This document shows positions 1-8,338 of a DNA stretch of 64,000 bases, in pieces. Every line of letters starts with the position of its first letter. Within the stretch, counting starts at the first letter, position 1. The translations under genes and the position numbers were made by a program. The DNA is taken from positions 29,940 to 93,939 of the forward strand of contig CAJTMC010000013.1 of NCBI GenBank assembly GCA_910577115.1, in the 5' to 3' direction. Origin of the DNA: an uncultured Lachnospiraceae bacterium. Its GTDB lineage: Bacteria > Bacillota > Clostridia > Lachnospirales > Lachnospiraceae. Under the pieces are notes generated by a model. It ran no database searches, was not told where the DNA came from, and was given only the letters and a program-made list of their open reading frames with translations.

Positions 1-381
1 CCAGAACTTTCATATAAGGTGATTGAATATAATCATCATTTGTTACAAGGTAATATAGAGGGAAAAAAAGCAATTTTACTATTGCTTGCAGATAAAATAG
101 AATCCAAAAGAGTGGAGTTAAAAAACATCAATAAAACTATGGAAACAAATATATTCATGTTATTTAATAATATGAATATAAGACATGATAACTGTAGTAA
201 AGGAAGCTCTCATTACATAGAGTATGTAGCAAATATGCCTAGGAAAGAATTAGAAGAATGGTATGATGAAATTTACCAATTATCATTATTAGCATTTTTG
301 GAATTAGACAATATAGAAAGAAATAAGAAAATTTCCGATTTGAAAAATTTTATAGGAAAAGGTAAATCTGATGGAGAATAA
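1..381 (+). CDS. C-terminal part of an unknown protein (gene enters from the left)
   Basis: The reading frame is open from the first base of the window, so the start lies upstream and only about 126 C-terminal residues are visible. The protein is rich in Lys, Asn, Ile and Glu, and the DNA is very AT-rich compared with hsdR downstream. A motif RHDNC sits near the middle. I do not recognise the family. It ends 17 bases before the next start, so it is probably co-transcribed with the DUF3644 gene and belongs to the same accessory insert in a type I restriction locus. A function in defence is inferred from position only. Confidence 0.6.
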   Translation, partial: PELSYKVIEYNHHLLQGNIEGKKAILLLLADKIESKRVELKNINKTMETNIFMLFNNMNIRHDNCSKGSSHYIEYVANMPRKELEEWYDEIYQLSLLAFLELDNIERNKKISDLKNFIGKGKSDGE

Positions 382-398
382 TTAATGGAGGCATGGAT

Positions 399-1412
399 AT
401 GTCACGTGGAAAGTCTGTAACAAAATTATTATTAGATTCGTCACAATCTGCATTGTTTGCGGGAGTGGAAATACATAATAAACCACATATTGCTTATAGA
501 TATCCAACAACTGTAATTTTAATTATTAATGCATGGGAATTAGCGTTAAAAGCGTATGTGTATAAATATATAGGAAAAGAGAAAATTTATGAGAAAGAGA
601 AGAAAGAGAAAAAAGACAAGAAATATACAATTTCGTTTTCCAAAGCGCTTGTATTAGTGAGAGATGATATATATTCTAAAAACAAACAGAAACAATATAG
701 ACCAGTGTTTGAAAATATTGATTTGCTAAATGAATATAGATGTTCAAATGTTCACTTTGCTGAAAGTAATTTGGATCCTATTATCTTTATGTTAGTATGT
801 AAAGCTGTTTTAAATTATGATCAGTTTTTAAAAGATTTTTTCCAAAAAGATATCACGAAAGATGATAATTTGATAATTCTTCCAGTTGGTTTTAAATTAC
901 CATTTAATCCAATTGACTATTTGAAACAAGACTATGGCAATATGCATAATGAGTTCGTAAATGATGTAATAAATACAGTACGCAAATTAAAAAATGATAA
1001 TATACAAGATAGTATTGTTATTGGATTTGACGTATATACAGCAAGTGTTAAAAAAATTGATAATGCTGATTTGGTTGCTGCAATAGACCAATTAAATGGA
1101 ACAGTGAAATTAGTAAAACAAGTGCGTATAACAGATGATCCAAATGCACCGGCAGTGCGAATGAATGATGAATTACTGCCGCCGCTGACATATCAAGATG
1201 TTATTGATAAGGTTAAAGAAAAACGCCCTGATATTAAATTGAATAAAATGTATAATTCAGCAATGGCAATAATAAAACGGGATGCATCTCTATGCCAATC
1301 AAGATATTTAGATCCTAAGAAGAAAAAGGGAATGAAAAAAGATTACTATATGGAAGGTGCTGTTGATGCAGTTATCTGTAAGTATGATGAATTGCAGAAG
1401 GAAGGCATATGA
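399..1412 (+). CDS. DUF3644 domain protein, HEPN-like
   Basis: A 337-residue protein. The N-terminal half (about residues 10-165) resembles DUF3644, with the stretch NAWELALKAYVYK and later EYRCSNVHFAES. The latter contains R-x4-H (RCSNVH), the spacing of the catalytic motif of HEPN RNases. The C-terminal part is Lys-rich and unassigned. The start at 399 is preferred over ATG 393 because GGAGG at 387-391 is correctly spaced. Its stop overlaps the ATG at 1409 by four bases (ATGA), which is the start of an hsdR-like reading frame. DUF3644 proteins often sit in defence islands; a toxin-like RNase role in restriction backup is inferred. Confidence 0.75.
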   Translation: MSRGKSVTKLLLDSSQSALFAGVEIHNKPHIAYRYPTTVILIINAWELALKAYVYKYIGKEKIYEKEKKEKKDKKYTISFSKALVLVRDDIYSKNKQKQYRPVFENIDLLNEYRCSNVHFAESNLDPIIFMLVCKAVLNYDQFLKDFFQKDITKDDNLIILPVGFKLPFNPIDYLKQDYGNMHNEFVNDVINTVRKLKNDNIQDSIVIGFDVYTASVKKIDNADLVAAIDQLNGTVKLVKQVRITDDPNAPAVRMNDELLPPLTYQDVIDKVKEKRPDIKLNKMYNSAMAIIKRDASLCQSRYLDPKKKKGMKKDYYMEGAVDAVICKYDELQKEGI

Positions 1413-1480
1413 GTTACGACTACTCAGAAAATATATTGGTTCAGGAAAGTGTAGGACGCTTTTTTAAGAAGGAACTTGGC
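1383..1480 (+). repeat. Direct repeat, copy A (DUF3644 tail plus hsdR start)
   Basis: This 98-bp segment reappears at 2035-2132 with a constant offset of 652 bases and roughly a dozen mismatches. It encodes the last residues of the upstream gene (YDELQKEGI) and the first 24 residues of hsdR. Copy B carries the equivalent YDELQEEGI. The two copies bracket a segment holding one small gene. Confidence 0.9.
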
Positions 1481-1531
1481 AATTCTCAAATGATATTCAT
1501 ATTGTTTTATGCTAATTTTAAAATGGATTAA
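1409..1531 (+). pseudogene. Truncated hsdR 5' fragment
   Basis: The ATG at 1409 opens a 40-codon frame whose first 24 residues match the start of the intact hsdR at 2061 (MSYDYSENILVQES, then GRFFKKELG against GHLLEEELG). After that the sequence departs completely and ends at TAA 1529-1531. The frame keeps the four-base overlap with the upstream DUF3644 gene, so this is probably where hsdR originally began before the locus was rearranged. No function is expected. Confidence 0.8.
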
Positions 1532-1685
1532 GTTCAGGATTATTTATTATGAAAGCTAATGAGAGGTGAATTAGAAATATGAAAGCAGTAATTTATCACA
1601 ATAACCTTTTCATGCTATATTAAAAATGAAGGGAACATCAGAAATATAAATTTTGTGATGATTATGGGGAAGGGGGAAAAACTTG

Positions 1686-1922
1686 ATGATAGAGCGATTA
1701 ACAAGAGAACAGATGGCACAGAAATATCCTGATATGTGGCTGGGGTTAAGCAATATTAAATATGCAAATGATGACGGAGTGACATTAGAATCAGCAGATG
1801 TAATTTATACAGATAAAACAGAAGATGAATTATTTCAAATGCAAGTGGATGGAACAGAGGGAATTATAAGCTGGTATACAAATGACAATGCATTTCCATT
1901 AGGGGCGGCGGGGATACTATAA
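1686..1922 (+). CDS. Small conserved-looking hypothetical protein
   Basis: A 78-residue protein starting MIERLTREQMAQKYPDMW, with an acidic middle and a hydrophobic C-terminus. ATG 1686 is preceded by GGGGG at 1672-1676, nine bases away, which fixes the start; a TTG one codon earlier is less likely. I do not recognise the family. It lies between the two copies of the hsdR 5' repeat, in AT-rich DNA, so it probably arrived with the rearranged segment. The 154 bases before it and 138 bases after it hold no other convincing gene. Confidence 0.55.
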   Translation: MIERLTREQMAQKYPDMWLGLSNIKYANDDGVTLESADVIYTDKTEDELFQMQVDGTEGIISWYTNDNAFPLGAAGIL

Positions 1923-2034
1923 TACAGATAACACTACAATTAGATGCAGTACTGTGAAATATTGTAAGATATTTATGATAAAAGTACATTTGGACTGCTA
2001 TAATGTAAATAGCACATGATGAGATTCTTTGAGG

Positions 2035-2132
2035 TATGATGAATTACAGGAGGAAGGCATATGAGTTACGACTACTCGGAAAATATATTGGTTCAGGAAA
2101 GTGCAGGACACCTTCTTGAAGAAGAACTTGGC
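2035..2132 (+). repeat. Direct repeat, copy B (DUF3644-like tail plus hsdR start)
   Basis: Partner of the repeat at 1383-1480. It contains an orphan copy of the last codons of a DUF3644-type gene (YDELQEEGI, stop) immediately followed by the true hsdR start. Its ribosome site AGGAGGAAGG is better than that of copy A. Confidence 0.9.
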
Positions 2133-5100
2133 TGGAGAGTAGAAATTGCATATAATAAAGAAATTCTTGGCGATAACGGTTCCTTCGGAAGAAAATCCTA
2201 CAAGGATATTCTCTTAGTACGCTACTTGAAAGAGGCTCTTAAACGGCTTAATCCTTGGATGACATCGGCACTTGCGGAGGAAGCAATAAAGGTCTTTGAA
2301 CATCATCTTTCCACTTCTTCTTTAATGCAGATAAACGAGGAAAAGTACGGATATATCCGTGACGGCATTCCTGTAAAGGTGAAAAAGCCGAACGGACAAA
2401 CAGAGGAAAAGAAGGCGGCGGTCATAGATTTTACCAATTCGGATAATAATGATTTTCTTGCAATAAAAGAGCTGAAAATACAGGGCGACCTGTATCGCAG
2501 GCGAACGGATATCGTAGGGTTTGTCAATGGTATCCCACTTTTATTTGTGGAATTGAAGAAGAATACGATAGATGTGCAGGATGCATATACCAATAATTAC
2601 ACAGATTATCTGGACACAATTCCCCACCTGTTTTATTATAATGCATTTTTGATTCTTTCTAATGGTATTGAGTCAAAAGTAGGTACACTTGGGAGCAAGT
2701 TTGAATTTTTCCATGAGTGGAAAAGATTGAAGGAGCAGGAAACAGGCAGTGTTGCATTGGAAACGATGCTTCGCGGTATTTGCAATAAAGTCAACTTCCT
2801 TGATTTATTAGAGAATTTTATTCTGTATGACCATTCAGGAGGGATCACAGTCAAAATCCTTGCAAGGAATCATCAGTATCTTGGAGTAAATGAAGCAGTA
2901 AAGGCTTATGAGGCTCGTAAGCTTAACAATGGAAAGCTTGGAGTGTTTTGGCATACACAAGGTTCCGGTAAAAGCTATTCTATGGTGTTTCTTTCTCAGA
3001 AAATCCGTAGAAAGTTTGCAGGCTCACCTACGATTGTTGTACTCACTGACCGGGACGAGTTGAATACGCAGATTAGCGATACATTTGAAAATTGCGGTTT
3101 GCTGGGAAGAACAAGAGCTTCAGAGTTTGTAGCTACAAGCGGCGATAATCTGATAAGAAAATTAGAGGGTAATCCAAGCTTTATATTTACCCTGATTCAG
3201 AAATTTAATAAGAAAGTGGAACAGCCGATTATTCCTGACCACGATATCATTATCATGTCGGATGAGGCGCACAGAAGCCAATATGGTATATTTGCAGATA
3301 ATATGGTAGAATTGCTTCCTACAGCGTCCAGAATTGGTTTTACAGGAACGCCCCTGTTATCAAATGATAACATTACGGAACGTACCTTTGGTGGTTATAT
3401 TTCTATTTATGATTTTAAGCGTGCGGTAGAGGATAAGGCTACGGTGCCTCTTTACTATGAGAACAGAGGCGAAAAAATACTTGATATTCATAATCCTGAC
3501 ATTACAGAAAAAATACTTGATGCGATTGAAGCAGCAGATCTTGACGCAGAACAGACTGAAAAGATGGAACGTGAGTTCGAGAATGAAATTCATCTTTTAA
3601 CAGCAGAGCCGAGGCTTCGTTCAATTGCCAAAGATTTTGTATCACATTATTCTGACCTTTGGACAAGCGGCAAGGCGATGTTTGTATGCCTGAATAAGGT
3701 TACCTGTGTCCGTATGTACAATATGGTGCAGGAGTATTGGCAGGAAGAAATTGAATTGTTAAAAACGCAACGAAAAGCGGCATCGCAACAAGAGGTTTGG
3801 GAGTTTGACCGTAAGATAAAGTGGATGACGGATACGGAGATGGCTGTAGTAATCTCGCAGGAGCAGAATGAGATTCAGACATTTAAGAAATGGAATTTGG
3901 ATATCAAATCACATCGTGAGAAGATGGAAAAGCGGGAATTGGATAAGGAGTTTAAGGATAGCGACAATCCTCTAAGAGTGGTTTTTGTCTGTGCTATGTG
4001 GCTTACGGGATTTGACATAAAGTGTTTGTCGTGCCTGTATTTGGACAAACCTTTAAAAGCGCATACGCTGATGCAGACTATTGCAAGGGCAAATCGTGTA
4101 GCAGAAGGCAAGAGCAACGGACTTGTTATTGACTATGTTGGTATTGTAAAATCACTTCGCAAAGCGCTTGCCGATTATACGGCAAATGTGGGTGGAAGAA
4201 GTACGGATCCAACAGTTGATAAGGGCGAATTAATAGAAAGGGTGTTAGAAATCATCGCTGCTGCAAATGCTTTTTTGTGCAGCAAAGGTTTTATTTTAAA
4301 TCATCTTGTAGCGGCAAAGAATTTTGAAAAACTTGCATTATTACAGGAAGCGGCAAACGCGGTTTCTGATAGTAGAGAGAACAAAAAACAATTTATGACC
4401 TATGGCAGTGAGCTGAATCGTATGATGAAATATCTTGACAGACATGATATTTCAGAGGAAGACAGGCAAAAGAAAGACGCGATTACTGCGATATATGATG
4501 AGTTGAAGAAAAAGAAGAAACACGTGGATACAGTTGATTTGATGGTACAGATTAACGGCATTGTGAGCGAATATATTTTGATAGAACCGACACCTGAAAA
4601 TCGGAATATGGAAAAGCGATTTGATATCAGTAAGATTGATTTTGATATGCTTCGAAGAGAGTTTGCTAAAGTGAAAAAGAAAAACCTTATGTTTACGGAG
4701 CTTGATGAGTTGATCCGAATGCGCTTAGACAGGATGCTCAAAGAGAACCCAAAACGTGTAGACTATTATGAGCGCTATCAGAAAATTATTGAAGAATACA
4801 ATCATGAGCAGGACAGGGCAAATATTGAAAGGATGTTTATGGAACTTATGAATTTGGCAAATTCCATGAACAGGGAAGAACAAAGATATGTTCGGGAAGG
4901 CTTCACAAGTGATGAAGAGCTGTCACTATATGATATGCTTTTTGATGAGAATCTTTCTAAGGAAGATATCAAGAAGATAAAAAAAGTTGCAGTAGAGTTA
5001 CTTGATAAGATTAAGGAGAAGATTTCGAAACTTGACCATTGGACGGATAAGCAGGAAACAAAAGCAGAAGTGGATACACTGATTGGAAGGATTTTATGGG

Positions 5101-5195
5101 AAGGGCTGCCGGAATGTTATTCAGATCATGCAATATTTGACTATCGGCAGAAGATTTATGAGTATGTCTATATGAGGTATAAAGAAGTGGCGTAA
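2061..5195 (+). CDS. hsdR: Type I restriction enzyme R subunit
   Basis: A 1044-residue motor and nuclease subunit of a type I restriction-modification complex, of normal family length. The N-terminal nuclease domain shows Asp150 followed by Glu164-Leu-Lys166, the PD-(D/E)xK pattern. The helicase part has Walker A (TQGSGKS, about residue 300), a DEAH box (SDEAHRSQYG, about residue 400) and TGTPL motif III. The C-terminal helical part binds the methylase core in known family members. The hsdM and hsdS partners are not in the window and should lie to the left. GC content is clearly higher than in the two genes upstream. The start follows AGGAGGAAGG. Confidence 0.96.
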   Translation: MSYDYSENILVQESAGHLLEEELGWRVEIAYNKEILGDNGSFGRKSYKDILLVRYLKEALKRLNPWMTSALAEEAIKVFEHHLSTSSLMQINEEKYGYIRDGIPVKVKKPNGQTEEKKAAVIDFTNSDNNDFLAIKELKIQGDLYRRRTDIVGFVNGIPLLFVELKKNTIDVQDAYTNNYTDYLDTIPHLFYYNAFLILSNGIESKVGTLGSKFEFFHEWKRLKEQETGSVALETMLRGICNKVNFLDLLENFILYDHSGGITVKILARNHQYLGVNEAVKAYEARKLNNGKLGVFWHTQGSGKSYSMVFLSQKIRRKFAGSPTIVVLTDRDELNTQISDTFENCGLLGRTRASEFVATSGDNLIRKLEGNPSFIFTLIQKFNKKVEQPIIPDHDIIIMSDEAHRSQYGIFADNMVELLPTASRIGFTGTPLLSNDNITERTFGGYISIYDFKRAVEDKATVPLYYENRGEKILDIHNPDITEKILDAIEAADLDAEQTEKMEREFENEIHLLTAEPRLRSIAKDFVSHYSDLWTSGKAMFVCLNKVTCVRMYNMVQEYWQEEIELLKTQRKAASQQEVWEFDRKIKWMTDTEMAVVISQEQNEIQTFKKWNLDIKSHREKMEKRELDKEFKDSDNPLRVVFVCAMWLTGFDIKCLSCLYLDKPLKAHTLMQTIARANRVAEGKSNGLVIDYVGIVKSLRKALADYTANVGGRSTDPTVDKGELIERVLEIIAAANAFLCSKGFILNHLVAAKNFEKLALLQEAANAVSDSRENKKQFMTYGSELNRMMKYLDRHDISEEDRQKKDAITAIYDELKKKKKHVDTVDLMVQINGIVSEYILIEPTPENRNMEKRFDISKIDFDMLRREFAKVKKKNLMFTELDELIRMRLDRMLKENPKRVDYYERYQKIIEEYNHEQDRANIERMFMELMNLANSMNREEQRYVREGFTSDEELSLYDMLFDENLSKEDIKKIKKVAVELLDKIKEKISKLDHWTDKQETKAEVDTLIGRILWEGLPECYSDHAIFDYRQKIYEYVYMRYKEVA

Positions 5196-5355
5196 GCGAA
5201 AGGTGAAAATACTGTGATAGTATAAGGGAATAAGTTTTGATTGCGGAAAAGTCCATTCGAAGTATTAAGTTTGCAGAAAGAATTAATAGAAAACCTGTTT
5301 GTCGTAATATAATACATATGTGCCCAGTAAGAAAGAACAATACTCTAAAAAGGCT

Positions 5356-5384
5356 TTATCAGATTTTCTTTGCCTGCATATTAT
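5356..5384 (+). promoter_or_regulatory. Probable promoter for the superoxide dismutase gene
   Basis: TTATCA at 5356-5361, a 17-base spacer and TATTAT at 5379-5384 (TATAAT overlaps at 5382-5387). It lies about 33 bases before the start codon. The rest of 5196-5416 shows no gene. Confidence 0.45.
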
Positions 5385-5416
5385 AATGGTAAAATCAAAA
5401 CCGAGGTTCAAAGAGA

Positions 5417-5911
5417 ATGACAGACGTAACACCCGGAATGATATTTACGGATATATTAAGAAACGGCTCCCCTGAGGCAATTGCATGGATACGTGGAAAC
5501 GGCGAAAATCCGCAGCTTAGCGGTATTGTGAAATTTTATCAGACGCCGTATTCCGGCGTTTTGATTGAGGCGGAAATCTTCGGTATGCCAAACATCGCGA
5601 CACAGTTTTCGTCCGATTTTTATGCAATGCACATACACGAAATAGGAGACTGCACGCTGCCGTTTGACAAGACGGGCAATCACTACAATCCGACAAATGA
5701 GTTCCATCCAAACCACGCAGGCGACATGATTCCGCTTATGGCAAATCAGGGCTATGCGTGGCTTGCTTTTTATGACAAGCGTTTTACGATTGCGGATATT
5801 CTTGACAGAAGTGTCATTGTTCACAGAAATCCGGACGATTTTAAGACACAGCCGTCAGGAGATGCAGGCGAAAAAATCGGCTGCGGTGTAATCCGAAAAG
5901 TGCAGCAATAA
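5417..5911 (+). CDS. sodC: Cu/Zn superoxide dismutase family protein
   Basis: A 164-residue protein with the copper- and zinc-binding histidines in family order: HIHEIGDC (two His plus the disulfide Cys), GNHYNP (bridging His), HPNHAGDMIPL (zinc His and Asp) and VIVHRNPDDF (last copper His), then DAGEKIGCGVI with the second Cys. It would dismutate superoxide to peroxide and oxygen. No signal peptide or lipobox precedes the domain, whereas most bacterial SodC proteins are exported, so this one looks cytoplasmic. It is a single-gene unit, closed by a strong terminator. A non-catalytic SOD-like role cannot be excluded, but the metal ligands are complete. Confidence 0.88.
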   Translation: MTDVTPGMIFTDILRNGSPEAIAWIRGNGENPQLSGIVKFYQTPYSGVLIEAEIFGMPNIATQFSSDFYAMHIHEIGDCTLPFDKTGNHYNPTNEFHPNHAGDMIPLMANQGYAWLAFYDKRFTIADILDRSVIVHRNPDDFKTQPSGDAGEKIGCGVIRKVQQ

Positions 5912-5927
5912 AAACCTAAAATCCGAT

Positions 5928-5963
5928 ACAACAAAATATGACATGCGTGTCATATTTTGTTGT
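5928..5963. terminator. Perfect 16-bp bidirectional terminator
   Basis: A perfect inverted repeat with 16-bp arms (5928-5943 and 5948-5963) around a TGCG loop. The arms carry A-rich and T-rich ends, so it can stop transcription from sodC. Confidence 0.8.
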
Positions 5964-6149
5964 CTGCATAAAATCCTATAATATGGAAATTCTATTTTTT
6001 GTAAACTTTAAATTTCACCATCCTGATTTGAGTACCCACAAAAGCAGGCGGATGAGAGTGATTTGATAGTCCGGCAAATCGGAGTTTTCGTGAAAATTAT
6101 GTTTTTGCATGCAAGTTTGCAGACTTTGGCAAGAATGGGGGATTTTTGT

Positions 6150-7316
6150 ATGTCAGTAATGGAGAAAGAATTTATTACATTTATGCAGCGGTTTGACGCC
6201 TGTCCGTTTGAAATTACGCTTCACGGCGAGCGCCATAAGATAGGCGATGGAATACCCCAATTTTCCGTCGTAATTCATAAGGCGCCTCCTGCTGTGGAGC
6301 TTGTAAAAAGCACTTCCCTTGCGCTTGGAGAGGGATACATGGATGGAAATATCGAAATTGAAGGGGATTTGTATCAGGCACTAAATCTGTTTTTAGGTCA
6401 GCTTGGAAAATTCAGTACAGACCATCAAAAGCTGAAAAAACTAATTTTTACATCAACCTCTAAGGCAAATCAGAAAAAGGAAGTCTCCTCCCACTATGAT
6501 ATCGGAAATGATTTTTATAAAATGTGGCTTGACGAAACGATGAGCTATTCCTGCGGCTATTTCGAACAGGAAGGAGCAACGCTCTACGAAGCGCAGTGCT
6601 GCAAGGTAGAGCGCATTTTGGAAAAGCTTGCGCTGCACGAGGGCATGACACTGTGCGACATTGGCTGCGGCTGGGGATTTCTGCTGATTGAAGCGGTGAA
6701 GAAATATAAGGTACATGGCGTGGGAATTACACTTAGCACAGAGCAAAAAAAGCGGTTTGAGGAGCGCATTGCAAGTGAAGGGCTTGGAGAACTTTTGAAG
6801 GTAGAGCTTTTGGATTACAGAGAGCTGCCCAAATACGGAACACAGTTTGACAGAATTGTAAGCGTGGGAATGGTGGAGCATGTGGGACGGGGCAGCTATG
6901 AGGAGTTCATGCGCTGTGCACAGACGGTACTAAAACCGGGAGGACTGTTTCTTCTGCATTTTATCAGCGCCTTAAGAGAATATCCGGGTGATGCGTGGAT
7001 TAAAAAATACATTTTTCCGGGCGGCGTCATTCCAAGTCTGAGGGAGATGATAAATATTGCGGGTGAGCTGGGATTTTATACGCTTGATGTGGAGAGCCTG
7101 CGCAGACACTATACCAAAACACTTTTATGCTGGAACAAATCGTTTCAGGAGCACAGGGACGAGGTCGTTTCCATGTTTGACGAGCGGTTTGCGCGTATGT
7201 GGGAGCTTTATCTTTGCGCGTGCGCGGCAGTATTCCAAAACGGTATTGTGGATTTACATCAGGTCTTGTTTTCCAATGGAGTGAACAATGCGCTTCCCAT
7301 GACGCGATGGTATTGA
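6150..7316 (+). CDS. cfa: Cyclopropane-fatty-acyl-phospholipid synthase
   Basis: A 388-residue SAM-dependent enzyme that transfers a methylene group to double bonds of membrane phospholipid acyl chains. About residue 112 shows SSHYDIGNDFYKMWLD and MSYSCGYF, typical of the family; the SAM site LCDIGCGWGF follows at about residue 167, then EHVGRGSYEEF and a C-terminal helical region ending in MTRWY. The start at ATG 6150 (MSVMEKEF) is chosen because GGGGG lies just upstream; a longer frame back to 6063 has no good ribosome site. It stands alone between sodC and the HAAS gene. The membrane-stress role is family knowledge. Confidence 0.93.
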   Translation: MSVMEKEFITFMQRFDACPFEITLHGERHKIGDGIPQFSVVIHKAPPAVELVKSTSLALGEGYMDGNIEIEGDLYQALNLFLGQLGKFSTDHQKLKKLIFTSTSKANQKKEVSSHYDIGNDFYKMWLDETMSYSCGYFEQEGATLYEAQCCKVERILEKLALHEGMTLCDIGCGWGFLLIEAVKKYKVHGVGITLSTEQKKRFEERIASEGLGELLKVELLDYRELPKYGTQFDRIVSVGMVEHVGRGSYEEFMRCAQTVLKPGGLFLLHFISALREYPGDAWIKKYIFPGGVIPSLREMINIAGELGFYTLDVESLRRHYTKTLLCWNKSFQEHRDEVVSMFDERFARMWELYLCACAAVFQNGIVDLHQVLFSNGVNNALPMTRWY

Positions 7317-7363
7317 CAAATCGTGAACAAGGCTTGTCATAAATGTGGTATTACGAAAACTGC

Positions 7364-7392
7364 TTGACTTTACAAATACAGCGTAATACTAT
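7364..7392 (+). promoter_or_regulatory. Sigma-A type promoter for the HAAS-DUF3887 gene
   Basis: TTGACT at 7364-7369, a 17-base spacer and TACTAT at 7387-7392. Transcription should begin near 7399, giving a leader of about 110 nt. Confidence 0.65.
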
Positions 7393-7422
7393 ATAAAGAA
7401 AACAAAAAAATACAGAAGAGTA

Positions 7423-7493
7423 AACGCAGGCTTTTCCATGCTATGGAAAAATGTATTATTGCAGTGGCGGAACGCAGGCTGCTGAGCCTGCGT
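7423..7493 (+). promoter_or_regulatory. Leader with duplicated arm: two mutually compatible or competing hairpins
   Basis: AACGCAGGCT occurs at 7423-7432 and again at 7471-7480. A single complement, AGCCTGCGT, lies at 7485-7493 and can pair with either copy. Between the two copies is a perfect hairpin, TTTTCCAT (7432-7439) with ATGGAAAA (7443-7450). The second copy pairs locally through a GCTG tetraloop. The ribosome site GGAGG follows about 9 bases later. This is the geometry of a two-state leader, although no ligand or uptake signal is evident. Confidence 0.5.
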
Positions 7494-7510
7494 CTTTGCA
7501 TGGAGGAAAA

Positions 7511-8161
7511 ATGACAGCGGAAAAATATGTAAAAGAGGTATCAAAGCTGCTAAAATGCAGGACGGCAAAGAAGAAGGCGATTCGGGACAAGCTATTGTCC
7601 GACATTAACAGTGCAGTTGCATCAGGCGAAAGACTGGAAGACGTGTTTGCAAAAATGGGGATTCCCTGGGACTATGCAAACCGCTATAACGATAATTTTG
7701 ACAAGGCAGAGAAGGCGGCGGCAAGGCGTGAGAAGACAATAAAAATTTGGGGCATTGTCATTGCCGTAATCGTGATAGCGGCCGGACTGATTTATTGGAA
7801 TATGCCGAAGTGGAGCGATATCAGCGAGAGTACGGTTTTCAACGAAGAGCAGGTACGGATGGCAGCGGAGGAAATCATAACGTTTTATAGTAACGACGAA
7901 TATGAAGCAGTCGTGGCATACATGACGGACGATATGAAGGAAGTGCTGAATGCGCCGACGCTTTCGCTTTCAAAGTCGCAGCTTGTGACAGAGGATTTCG
8001 GGGACTTTCAGTCTTTTGGTCAAATGTATATCTCTGAGGCAAAGCAGGGCAGCAAGCTGTTTGCAATGGTTCAGGTGAGTGTGGCATACACAAACACAAG
8101 CGTCACCTATACGCTGACCTTTGATGCGGATATGAAACTTGCGGGATTTTTTGTGAAATAA
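7511..8161 (+). CDS. HAAS domain / DUF3887 membrane protein
   Basis: A 216-residue protein. Residues 1-60 resemble a HAAS-type helical domain (TAEKYVKEVSKLLKC followed by a helix-loop-helix, common in proteins working with PadR regulators). One membrane helix is at about 80-98 (IWGIVIAVIVIAAGLIY). The rest, about 110-216, resembles DUF3887, an NTF2-like domain exposed outside the cell. The start at ATG 7511 follows TGGAGG. No padR gene is adjacent, which is unusual for HAAS proteins. The precise role is unknown; a cell-envelope or signalling function is inferred. Confidence 0.75.
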   Translation: MTAEKYVKEVSKLLKCRTAKKKAIRDKLLSDINSAVASGERLEDVFAKMGIPWDYANRYNDNFDKAEKAAARREKTIKIWGIVIAVIVIAAGLIYWNMPKWSDISESTVFNEEQVRMAAEEIITFYSNDEYEAVVAYMTDDMKEVLNAPTLSLSKSQLVTEDFGDFQSFGQMYISEAKQGSKLFAMVQVSVAYTNTSVTYTLTFDADMKLAGFFVK

Positions 8162-8248
8162 TGAGTAATGAATTTTAAATGGAAAAGATGCAATAACGCA
8201 AGGAAAACAGGCATTAAAGAACATGTATCGGATATCTCCAAAAATCGC

Positions 8249-8277
8249 TTGCAACAAGTTGTCAAAAGCGATATGAT
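8249..8277 (+). promoter_or_regulatory. Probable galE promoter
   Basis: TTGCAA at 8249-8254, a 17-base spacer and TATGAT at 8272-8277, about 55 bases before the galE ATG. Confidence 0.55.
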
Positions 8278-8338
8278 AAAGCTATCAAGAATATGATAAT
8301 ATTTTAACATATTAATAAGAGAACGGAGGTATTTGATT

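Noticed and set aside
1579..1623. Mini-ORF of 14 codons starting MKAVIYH after GAGAGG
   Set aside because: Too short and without any similarity beyond a chance likeness to dehydrogenase starts.
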